Shown one piece after another: positions 34,805 through 42,500 of a stretch of DNA of 64,000 nt. Source of the DNA: an uncultured Alphaproteobacteria bacterium (GTDB lineage: Bacteria; Pseudomonadota; Alphaproteobacteria; Micavibrionales; Micavibrionaceae); NCBI GenBank assembly GCA_946480475.1, contig CAMLJM010000012.1, positions 1-64,000 on the forward strand. The letters run 5' to 3'. Both the position numbers and the translations under genes were made by a program. Below the pieces are notes generated by a model that had not been told where the DNA came from, did no database searches, and saw only the letters and a list, made by a program, of their open reading frames with translations. Within the stretch, counting starts at the first letter, position 1. The number at the start of each line of letters is the position of its first letter.

Positions 34805-35050
34805 ATGGCTGCATGTATTCTTACACTTCTTGTTTTTTATCCCATAACTATTGCGGCAGGCTATGGTTTCTATCGTTATATTCAGAAATCCAAGCCAAAT
34901 CCGATAGCGCAGACTGATCCGCGCTATCGATTTATTCGCCCATGGCGCTTTGTTATGTTTGTCGTGTTGTTGCCTCTGGCTCTTACAGGGTCTTTGGCAG
35001 TTTTAGGTATTCTTGATCCCTTGTTTTATCTTATAGCTTCCTTTTATTAA
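34805..35050 (+). CDS. small hypothetical membrane protein downstream of prpD
   Basis: An 81-residue protein with two membrane helices (about 4-25 and 52-75) and a short basic loop between them. It starts 10 bases after the prpD stop behind a GGGGAATTATC site, so it is probably cotranscribed. Not recognised. Its 3' end overlaps the converging copper-protein gene by 4 bases. Confidence 0.6.
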   Translation: MAACILTLLVFYPITIAAGYGFYRYIQKSKPNPIAQTDPRYRFIRPWRFVMFVVLLPLALTGSLAVLGILDPLFYLIASFY

Positions 35051-35394
35051 TTCACATGGGTGCCCATGCTGCGGCATATTTCAGCGCATTTGCGGCAGGC
35101 ATCGGCACAGGCTTTCATATGTTCGCCGCCGATAGCCTCACATGAGGCTATACATTCTTCACATATCGCAGCGCAGGTTTCACAAACATTCGTATGGGAA
35201 TCCGACTCACGTGTGATGAAGTCAGCGGCAACCTGACAAATCTGGATGCAATCAATCATGGTTTTCACATGATCGGCAGCAGCGTGTTCGTTACCCATCT
35301 GCAGGCAGTATTTGAACAAAGTCTTCTGGCATGTCTCACGGCAGGCCCAGGCCATTTGTTTACATTCCGTCATGTTGTCGTGATGAGATCCCAT
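35047..35394 (-). CDS. four-helix-bundle cysteine-rich metal-binding protein (Csp/DUF326-like)
   Basis: A 115-residue protein with 13 cysteines arranged along helices: MTECKQMAWACRETCQKTLFKYC, DCIQICQVAADF, NVCETCAAICEECIASCEAIGG and CADACRKCAEICRSM. This spacing (C-x2/3-C on helices) is the hallmark of the Csp copper-storage proteins and related DUF326 proteins. There is no export signal, so it resembles the cytosolic Csp3 type that binds many Cu(I) ions. It is first followed by nothing on its strand except the end of the prpD operon; the upstream neighbour is a PNPOx-like stress protein. Confidence 0.85.
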   Translation of the reverse strand: MGSHHDNMTECKQMAWACRETCQKTLFKYCLQMGNEHAAADHVKTMIDCIQICQVAADFITRESDSHTNVCETCAAICEECIASCEAIGGEHMKACADACRKCAEICRSMGTHVN

Positions 35395-35405
35395 GTGTTG
35401 CCTGC

Positions 35406-35936
35406 CTATGTATTCACGTTGTTGATGCGTTTGTGTTCACCCATTTGAGGGCGTTCGCCTGTCAAGTGCGATTTAAAATAACCAAAGGCATGCATGATTT
35501 TCTGGGAGGGAGAGTCCCAATACTCAGCAGCCTCAACAGTGACATGTATTAATACGATTTGTGGATCATCGGGACCTTTGGGAAACCAGGTCTTTAAGGA
35601 TTCATGCCAGAGGGCTTTGACTTTCTTTTGATCACGGACAATTTCCGCCGATCCGGCAATGGTGACATAATTTTGCTGTTTGAGATCGGCATAGTTAAGG
35701 AGCACACGCCTATTGAACCATATTTCCCGTACCTTAGGGGAGTTGGCATCGGTCATAAACCAGATATCGCCTGTGAAAGTACCGTTACTGGGACCTTTTT
35801 GCGTGCTCATAGGGCGTGCATGGAGATTTCCTTGTTCGTCGTAGGTAACCATCAAAGCGATATCAATGTCGCGGATCATTTCACCTATTTTCTCAAGGGC
35901 AGTTCTGTCAGCGGGGGCAAGGTTCGCGAAATTCAT
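35406..35936 (-). CDS. pyridoxamine 5'-phosphate oxidase-fold general stress protein
   Basis: A 176-residue split-barrel flavin-binding protein from ATG 35936 behind TAGGAGATTT; an upstream extension to 36071 is unlikely. Marks are IDIALMVTYDEQGNLHARPMS near the start, GDIWFMTDANSPKVREI and YVTIAGSAEIVRD, as in the GSP26-like group of PNPOx-fold stress proteins. The function of these proteins is not well defined; they bind FMN or F420-like cofactors. It is 11 bases upstream of the Csp-like gene, so both may respond to the same metal or oxidative stress. Confidence 0.8.
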   Translation of the reverse strand: MNFANLAPADRTALEKIGEMIRDIDIALMVTYDEQGNLHARPMSTQKGPSNGTFTGDIWFMTDANSPKVREIWFNRRVLLNYADLKQQNYVTIAGSAEIVRDQKKVKALWHESLKTWFPKGPDDPQIVLIHVTVEAAEYWDSPSQKIMHAFGYFKSHLTGERPQMGEHKRINNVNT

Positions 35937-35974
35937 GTGAAATCTCCTACATCTGTCTTTTTCCACATAAGTGC

Positions 35975-36000
35975 AAAACCGCCCTGCAAGCAGGGCGGTT
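35975..36000 (-). terminator. Rho-independent terminator of the glycine-zipper lipoprotein gene
   Basis: AACCGCCCTG and CAGGGCGGTT form a 10-bp perfect stem around CAAG; on the minus strand TTTTGC follows. It sits 18 bases after the lipoprotein stop and upstream of the stress-protein start. Confidence 0.75.
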
Positions 36001-36018
36001 CCGTAAAAATTCAAAATT

Positions 36019-36261
36019 TTAGTCCTTGCTTTTATCGTACAAGTAACCGCCAGCAGCGCCAGCGGCAGCACCTATGGCTGCCCCCGTTGCGGGCGAACCA
36101 CCCGTAACGGCGCCTGCAACAGCGCCTGCACCGGCACCGATACCAGCGCCAGACAGCATACGTTGGTCACGCGTACTCATATTAGAGCATGCCGTCACAG
36201 ACATTACGGCCACAATCGATGCCACGCAAAGAGTATGTTTTAAATGCATGTGTTTCATCAT
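36019..36261 (-). CDS. glycine-zipper lipoprotein
   Basis: An 80-residue lipoprotein. A basic start, a hydrophobic stretch and the lipobox SVTAC (Cys about residue 25) predict lipidation. The mature part has a glycine-zipper helix pair (GAGIGAGAGAVAGAVTGG and GAAIGAAAGAAGGYL) of the kind found in the 17-kDa antigen/OsmB-like outer-membrane lipoproteins. Translation starts at one of two adjacent ATG codons behind CGAGGGTC. The family stabilises envelopes or forms membrane-associated assemblies. Confidence 0.85.
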   Translation of the reverse strand: MMKHMHLKHTLCVASIVAVMSVTACSNMSTRDQRMLSGAGIGAGAGAVAGAVTGGSPATGAAIGAAAGAAGGYLYDKSKD

Positions 36262-36333
36262 CTGACCCTCGCTTTTGTGAGCGTTCAGACATACAAACGT
36301 ATGGGATTAAAATTAGTTTCAGGAAATAATCCC

Positions 36334-36930
36334 TTAGGGATTCGGGGTAAAATTCCGGTTGCGCAGGAAATGCATCCTGCTTTCAGCGTGGCTTTCCAGT
36401 TTCACGAATTGGGAGTTATCGTTTGCAGGCATGAAATGCGCCGGACCAATTTCAGAAGAAAGGTCGTTGCCTATGATAGATATGATTTTGGCATTAATAC
36501 GTGCGGCAGCATCATGCCACGCAGTTTTTTCAAAATGTTTTTTGCTAATGGTGAAGTGACCGGCTCCATGATCGCTGGAATAGTCAGCGGCAACCGTTGC
36601 AGGAGGGTTGAAGACATAGCAAATAATAAGGAGATCGGCTGGTTTTGTTCTCAGCAGGAAGTCCTTACCGCCTTCTCAGGGGTCTTTATTTTCAATCTCT
36701 ATGTCGAATTCGGGATCCACGGCAATGTTATTATCGTTCAAACGGCGCAGGGTAAGTTCCAGATACATTCTATCCAGATCATACCAAGGCATGCCATTTG
36801 GAGAATTATAGGCGCCTACCATGCAGATGGTTTTCAATGCCGGTTGTTCCGGTGTGCCCGGACGGCAAAAGGCTGCGAATTTTTCGCGCAGCGAAAAGAT
36901 AGTTTCCGGGGTTTCACCTAAGAATTTCAT
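36334..36930 (-). pseudogene. hypothetical gene interrupted by a single in-frame TGA
   Basis: From ATG 36930 the frame gives 84 residues (MKFLGETPETIFSLREK onward, ending IENKDP) and stops at TGA (36676-36678). The same frame then stays open for another 113 codons (EGGKDFLLRTKPADLLII, then CYVFNPPATVAADYSS, later SIIGNDLSSEIGPAHFMP) until TAA at 36334-36336. Composition is protein-like on both sides and no frameshift is needed, so it looks like one gene of about 198 codons with a nonsense codon or a recoded UGA. TGA is an ordinary stop in other genes here. The opposite-strand ORF of similar extent is a shadow. I do not recognise the protein. Confidence 0.6.
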
Positions 36931-36976
36931 GGCAAATTATATCATTTTCATAAGCTATATTGCAAGAAACAGATAT

Positions 36977-37624
36977 TCAGGCCCAGGCGGCACCGCTGTA
37001 AAAATAACGGCCTAATCCCACTGTAAATATCAGGCAGCCATATAGGGCATGTTCCAGGCATGCGAGGCCCAATGATTTATGGCGGGCGAAATCACTGGCA
37101 AAGAGCAAGCCACCCAAGGCTGTCATGATGACGGCTACCGGGTTTAAAAACATCACGTGCATGAAGCCGAAGGAAATTGTAGAGGCAGCTATATATCCAC
37201 GAGCGTTGCCCCAAAGCGGTCCGTAACGATGATAAATAAAACTGCGGTAAATAATTTCCTGTGGCCATACGGAGAGAAGCGGATAAAGGAACATGATCCT
37301 GACCCATAATTCCGGTCTATCCCGAGGCATACTGAGGAAGCTTTCTGGGATAAAGAACCAAGCCAGCAGGGCAATCAACGGGGCCAGTACGGTAAAACGT
37401 AGTAATACATGTTTCAGTCCCGCCCGGAGGCCCGGCCAGTTCCATTCAGCAGCATGCAGTCTTTGATAACCCCATTTCAGCACGCACCAGACGATCAGGG
37501 CGCCGACCCATAGGGTGGCAATCATAAGACCCCGGCTCTTCATGGTCAGGATCAGCAAAGGAAACCCACCGAATACCAGCAAGAATTCGGCCCAGAGAAT
37601 ATATTTAGACGTCGGAGTCTTCAT
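36977..37624 (-). CDS. CPBP-family (CAAX protease-like) membrane protein
   Basis: A 215-residue membrane protein with six predicted helices. The CPBP/Abi signature appears as WPQEIIYRSFIYHRYG (E-x3-R with one Glu of the usual pair replaced by Gln), SFGFMHVMFLNPVAV (F-x3-H) and a final HALYG. The replacement of the first Glu may affect metal or water activation, so activity is uncertain. It lies 9 bases downstream of the AI-2E-family permease and is probably cotranscribed with it. Confidence 0.7.
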   Translation of the reverse strand: MKTPTSKYILWAEFLLVFGGFPLLILTMKSRGLMIATLWVGALIVWCVLKWGYQRLHAAEWNWPGLRAGLKHVLLRFTVLAPLIALLAWFFIPESFLSMPRDRPELWVRIMFLYPLLSVWPQEIIYRSFIYHRYGPLWGNARGYIAASTISFGFMHVMFLNPVAVIMTALGGLLFASDFARHKSLGLACLEHALYGCLIFTVGLGRYFYSGAAWA

Positions 37625-37633
37625 CAGACCAAT

Positions 37634-38764
37634 TTAGGTCGAGGTTTTTTCGACGAAAGGGGGATCTTCTGATATTGTTGGCGGCGCATCGGCGGCGGCT
37701 TTGCGCTGCCTGTCAGTATGGCTCCACTCTATTATAAGCGTATAGGCCACGGCCAGCAGTGTAGGGCCGATGAAAATGCCGATAAAACCAAACGCAATGA
37801 TCCCGCCAAAGACGCCCAGCAATGTTACAAGCAGGGGTAAGTTACTGCCCAGGCTGATAAAGTAAGGGCGGATGACGTTATCAATCGAGCTTACAAGCAA
37901 AAGACCCCATAACACCATGAAGATACCCATGCCTGTGTAGCCTTGCGTAAATAGCCAGATGGATGCCGGTACCCAAATTAATGGCGCTCCCAAAGGCAGG
38001 AATGACAAGATGAATGTTACAAAGCCAAGGAAGACAGGGGCAGGGACGCCAGCAATCATAAAACCGATAGCGGAGAGTGTGCCTTGGGCTACGGCTGTAC
38101 CCATCATCCCATAAACAACGCCAATCATCGTGTTCTTAGAAACACGCAGCAAGTGCTGACCCCGCTGGCCCAGGAACTTGTCAATCAGGACATTCAGTCT
38201 GGCGGCGGCTTCGACGCCATGGCGGAACAGGAAAAAGGCGATGATAACACCCAGCGTCAGATCGACCGCGCCACGTCCGACCGTACCAGCCACACCTGCA
38301 ATACCCTGTGTAGCGGGGGCTGTCTGTTTCAGGGCCAGAGCGCTTAAAGCGCTTGAGTCCTGTACATAGTGTGCCCATTGTTCTGCAATCAGCGGTCCCA
38401 CATGAGGCAAGGTTGCCAGCCATTCAGGGGCTTCCTTAGGAGGGTTTTGCAGGGCAGTAAGAATATTGCTGCTGATCCAGGTGAAGTTTTCAGCCAAGCT
38501 GGAGGCAAGGAACATCAATGGCAGGATAAAGCACATGGCCAGCACAAGAGTCATTATGCCGGCCGCCAGGCCCCGCCGCCCCTGTAACTTTTGCTCCAGC
38601 CATGAATAGGCAGGCCAAGCAGACAGGGTAAAAATGATCGCCAGCAGGATGGCCGGGATAAAGGGTGCGATCACAATCACACTTAATATAGCGAGCGCCG
38701 CCAAGGCCGTTATGACCACGATCATACGATAAATGGATATCCGATCCAGGCTGCCGATCTTCAT
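37634..38764 (-). CDS. AI-2E family transporter (PerM/TqsA-like permease)
   Basis: A 376-residue membrane protein from ATG 38764 behind GGAGAGAATC. It has about seven to eight helices; typical family features are the paired N-terminal helices, a long periplasmic-like loop (about 130-200), and the C-terminal segments FLGFVTFILSFLPLGAPLIWVPASIW and NVIRPYFISLGSNLPLLVTLLGVFGGI with FGFIGIFIGPTLLAVAYTLI at the end. The family includes exporters of autoinducer-2 and Na+/H+ antiporters, so the substrate is open. It is divergent from the HU gene across a strongly structured intergenic region. Confidence 0.88.
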   Translation of the reverse strand: MKIGSLDRISIYRMIVVITALAALAILSVIVIAPFIPAILLAIIFTLSAWPAYSWLEQKLQGRRGLAAGIMTLVLAMCFILPLMFLASSLAENFTWISSNILTALQNPPKEAPEWLATLPHVGPLIAEQWAHYVQDSSALSALALKQTAPATQGIAGVAGTVGRGAVDLTLGVIIAFFLFRHGVEAAARLNVLIDKFLGQRGQHLLRVSKNTMIGVVYGMMGTAVAQGTLSAIGFMIAGVPAPVFLGFVTFILSFLPLGAPLIWVPASIWLFTQGYTGMGIFMVLWGLLLVSSIDNVIRPYFISLGSNLPLLVTLLGVFGGIIAFGFIGIFIGPTLLAVAYTLIIEWSHTDRQRKAAADAPPTISEDPPFVEKTST

Positions 38765-38840
38765 AGTGATTCTCTCCGCGTTGTAGAACACCGCCAGAAT
38801 AGCGGGTTTCTGAGGGGTCGCAAAGCAGTATCAAAACGTG

Positions 38841-38918
38841 TTTTAGAGGGTTGTGCGCACAAAATATGTGGAAAACCCTCTAAAAACGGCCTTTTTCAGC
38901 GTTTTTGCTGAAAAAGGC
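38841..38918. other. two consecutive perfect 12-bp inverted repeats in the AI-2E/hup intergenic region
   Basis: First, TTTTAGAGGGTT (38841-38852) pairs with AACCCTCTAAAA (38874-38885), enclosing the palindrome GTGCGCAC. Second, GCCTTTTTCAGC (38889-38900) pairs with GCTGAAAAAGGC (38907-38918) around six bases; on the minus strand it is followed by CGTTTTTA, making it a possible terminator or attenuator in the leader of the AI-2E-family gene. Both stems are too perfect to be chance. The intergenic region is 286 bases in all. Confidence 0.7.
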
Positions 38919-38978
38919 TCTCGACAAGCGCGGCGACTCGTACCATTGTTTGATCATCAAGACAGTACATTGAGATTC

Positions 38979-39000
38979 GCCGCTGTTTATGCGGCTTTTT
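38979..39000 (+). terminator. hairpin with T run upstream of hup
   Basis: GCCGC, a 7-base loop, GCGGC, then TTTTT on the plus strand, 50 bases before the hup start. It would end a short plus-strand RNA starting within 38919-38970 or further up, or act as an attenuator in the hup leader. Confidence 0.55.
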
Positions 39001-39050
39001 GAGAGGTCCTGTCCGTTTAACAATGATAGCTAACTCAAGGAAGTTAAATC

Positions 39051-39404
39051 ATGGCGACTGCAAAAAAAGCTCCGGCTAAAGCTCCTGCTAAAAAAGCTGC
39101 TGCTAAAGCATCCACAACGGCTCCAACCGTTACTCTGAAACAGATCGGTTCTGATCTGGCTGAGAAGCACGAACTGTCCAAAAAGCAAATGAACGCGATT
39201 ATGGAAGATCTGGTTGCTAACCTCGGTAAAAACCTGAAAAAAGGCAACCGTATCCGTATGGCTGGCCTGGGTATCCTCCAAGTGCGTAAACGCGCTGCTC
39301 GTATGGGCCGCAACCCACGCACAGGCGAAGCGATCAAAATTCCTGCGAAGAAAAAAATCAATTTCCGCGCAGCGAAAGAACTGAAAGAAACAGTAGGCGT
39401 ATAA
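39051..39404 (+). CDS. hup: HU-family DNA-binding protein with lysine/alanine-rich N-terminal tail
   Basis: A 117-residue histone-like protein. The first 27 residues are a histone H1-like tail of PAKKA-type repeats. The HU fold follows: helices LKQIGSDLAEKHELSKKQMNAIMEDL, then the beta arm with GNRIRMAGLGILQVRKRAARMGRNPRTGEAIKIPAKK, in which the RNPRTGE tip motif of HU/IHF is kept. HU bends and compacts DNA. The basic tail should add non-specific DNA contact. Codon use is strongly biased (GCT, AAA, CGT), unlike the neighbours, which suggests very high expression. A ribosome-binding site AAGGAAG precedes the ATG. Confidence 0.92.
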   Translation: MATAKKAPAKAPAKKAAAKASTTAPTVTLKQIGSDLAEKHELSKKQMNAIMEDLVANLGKNLKKGNRIRMAGLGILQVRKRAARMGRNPRTGEAIKIPAKKKINFRAAKELKETVGV

Positions 39405-39427
39405 TTCGCCCCCCGTTTGTGAAAAGT

Positions 39428-39462
39428 CCTCCGGATAACCGTCCGGGGGGCTTTTTCTTTAT
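39428..39462 (+). terminator. Rho-independent terminator after hup
   Basis: CCTCCGGA pairs with TCCGGGGG (one G-T pair) around a six-base loop, followed by GCTTTTTCTTT. It ends the hup transcript before the macroglobulin gene. Confidence 0.75.
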
Positions 39463-39524
39463 CCGGGCATACGGTAAAATTTTAATGCTTTCACATATTT
39501 GAACCGTTTTTGCCGGAGTCCCTG

Positions 39525-42500
39525 ATGCGGAACCTCTTTGCTGCTTTTTTCGTCCTCTCGCTATCTCTATCCGCCGCGGTGCAGGCGCAGGGTATAAAAC
39601 CCCTCGATATTTTGCGGGTAACCCCTCAAGGCGAAGACGTTGCAGCAGCGCAGCAGATTGTCATTGAATTCAATCGTGCGGTTGTGCCTGTGGGGCGTAT
39701 GGATCGTACAGCCGAAGAAGTGGGGGTAACGGTCACACCCAGCCTTGCCTGTCAGTGGCGTTGGATCAATACATCAACACTTGCCTGTAATCTTGATGGT
39801 GATACCCATATGGTAGAATCCACTGAATACAAAGTGGATATCCGGCAGGGTGTCATTAAAGCTGAAGATGGAGGCAGTTTACCAGAGGCTAAATCATATA
39901 CGTTCACGACGATCAGGCCCGAGATTTCCTATTATAATTTTGTGACCTGGCGCGGTGCGACAACACCTGTGATAAGGATTGTTTTCAACCAACCTGTTAC
40001 AAAATCATCGGCTACACAGCACCTTTATTTTCAGGAAGTCAATCTTCCTAAACAGCTTGTAAGTCTGTCGCCTGACCCTGATGACTCAGAGGCGGTAATT
40101 AAGCATGGTGAAGATGAAGCCCGTCGGGTATGGCTGGTTGAGCCCCGCAAGCCGCTGGCCGCTGATGCTACGGGTGTAGCGTTAATGATGGAACCCGGCA
40201 TCGTATCTCCCTTGGGCCCTGAAGCCAGTGTTGCAAAGCGTGATATTGTGACTTTCAATACATATCCTGAATTTCGTTTTATTGGACTGCAATGCACGAA
40301 TAACGAAGATGTTGGTGTTCTTATAGAGCCTGGAAAGCCACAAACCCCAGATCAACTCTGTAACCCTATGCGCCCTGCATCGCTTGCTTTTAGCGTGCCT
40401 GTATTGCGATCAGAAGTGAGTTCCAATGTAACTTTCTCTCCGGATCTTGCAGGGGGCAGAAAGGGTTATAACCCCTGGGGGGATGAAAATCGTGATTGGT
40501 CAAGGCTGGATCAGCCGTACAGTGGTTCTCATTACTTTATTGGATTGCCGATTGGGTTAAAGGCAGCACAACAATATACGATTACTGTGCCGAGCAAGAA
40601 ACCTGGCATTAAAGCCGCGCTTTCCCAATTAATGGGTAAAGATGCAAAAGAGGGTATGCAGGACGAATTTGGCCGTACGCTGATGAAGCCTGTAAAACTT
40701 GTTTTTTCTACCAATCATCGTCCCCCCAACTTTGAACTGGTTCACAAAGAAGCTGTGCTGGAGAAAAATGTTGATAGCGAGGTTCCTCTCTATGTCAATA
40801 ATTTACAGTCCTACAGCCTAAATTACCGCCGCGTGAATATTGCAGGCGTGCAGACGGATCAATCTTATACGCAGACCGTGCCATCACCGGAAGATGTTCA
40901 ATTCGCCGTGCCTTTGGGTGTGCGGGAAATGCTGGGAGATAAACCCGGTGTCATTTATGGTCATCTGCAAACCGAACCTCAGATTCCTAATTACAATCCT
41001 TCTTTTGCAAGATTGTTCGCGCAGGTAACGCCATTCCAAGTTCACTTAAAACTGGGCCATTTCCAGTCGGTTGCCTGGGTTACAGACTTGGCGACGGGGC
41101 AGCCTGTAGAGGGGGCGCAGGTCGTTCTTTATAAGGATGAGTTGTCAGATCTTTCCATTCCGGAGGCCACGGCCTCTGGAAATACTACAGATGCGAATGG
41201 GGTTGCTTTGCTTCCGGGGACAGCGGAAGTTGACCCTGACAATGCCCTTACTCAGGCGTGGCGGGAAGAAGATCCGCGCCTGTTTTTGCGTGTAGATAAA
41301 GGCGAGGATATGGCTTTAATGCCACTCAGCTACGATTTTTACATCGACACCTGGCGTGCCTCGAATGAAACAATATGGTCCGACCTTCAGAAAAAGTACG
41401 GACACTTAAAGTCCTGGGGCATGACAGCCCAAGGCGTTTACCGGGCCGGAGATATGATGGAATATAAAATCTTTGTCCGGGACCAGAATAACCTGACGTT
41501 AGTACCGCCGCCCTCAGATGCTAAATATACTCTGGAAATCCTGGATGCCGCGAATAAGTCGCTCTGGAAGGGCGAAGATATCAAGCTTTCCGAGTTTGGG
41601 GCCTATGCAGGGATATATAGCATTCCCAAGAATGCTGCTGTGGGCTGGTACAGATTTGAACTGACTGTAGAGTTTCCGGGAGAGGAGACTCGCACCTATG
41701 AGCCCTTACGTGTGCTTGTCAGCGATTTTACTGTTGCACCTTTCCGTGTCACCAGTGAGATGAACGGAGATCACTTCAAAGCGGGTGACAAGGTGGATCT
41801 GCATGCGGATGCGAAAATGCATGCTGGCGGTGCTTATACAGACGCTTCAGTGCGTGTGATAGGTATTGTGAAAAGCAAGCGGTTTGAGTCCAAGAATCCG
41901 ACAGCTCAGGGCTTTATATTCGATAGCTTCCAGGAAGGAAATTCAGACGAGCAAATATTTGAGAAATCTGCCCCCTTAGACGATAAGGGTGTATGGAATG
42001 AGTCTTTTATTCTTCCGGCCATCAATATTGCTTATGGCACTTTGGAGCTTGAGGCCGGTGTGCAAGATGACCGCGGCAAGACGATAGCGAATGTAAGCCG
42101 CGCTGATTATTTTGGCGTAGATCGACTGGTGGGAATAAAATCTACTCAATGGATCTATGAAGCAAAGAAGCCTGCTGTTCTTCCTATTATGGTTGTTGAC
42201 GATAAGGGTGATCCTGTTGCTGGCGTGCCCATCAGGGTTACCATTGAGAAGGAATCTATTAATACAGCACGTGTTAAGGGTGCGGGTAATGCCTACCTTT
42301 CTGATGTGACAACAGAGTGGAAACAGCTGGCGCATTGTGACCTCACCTCTAAGCCTGAGGGAGAGAGTTGTACATTTGCACCGGATAGCGCTGGTACTTT
42401 CCGATTGACGGCAGAAATCAGCGATACAAAAGGTGTGAAGCATAAAACAACTATGCAGCTTTGGGCGACAGGCGATGATTATGTGCAGTGGAATAGTGAT

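Noticed and set aside
36676..36678. In-frame TGA as selenocysteine or a genetic-code change (UGA = Trp)
   Set aside because: UGA ends other well-defined genes in the window (e.g. the ftsH-like and HSD10-like genes), tryptophan uses UGG normally, and no selenocysteine-type hairpin follows the codon.
36244..36921. Plus-strand 225-codon ORF opposite the TGA-interrupted gene
   Set aside because: It lies antisense to the minus-strand frame, which has far more protein-like composition on both sides of the TGA; the plus-strand product is rich in odd Cys/Arg/His runs typical of shadow frames.
38841..38918. CRISPR-like or direct repeat array upstream of hup
   Set aside because: The repeats are inverted pairs forming hairpins, not regularly spaced direct repeats.
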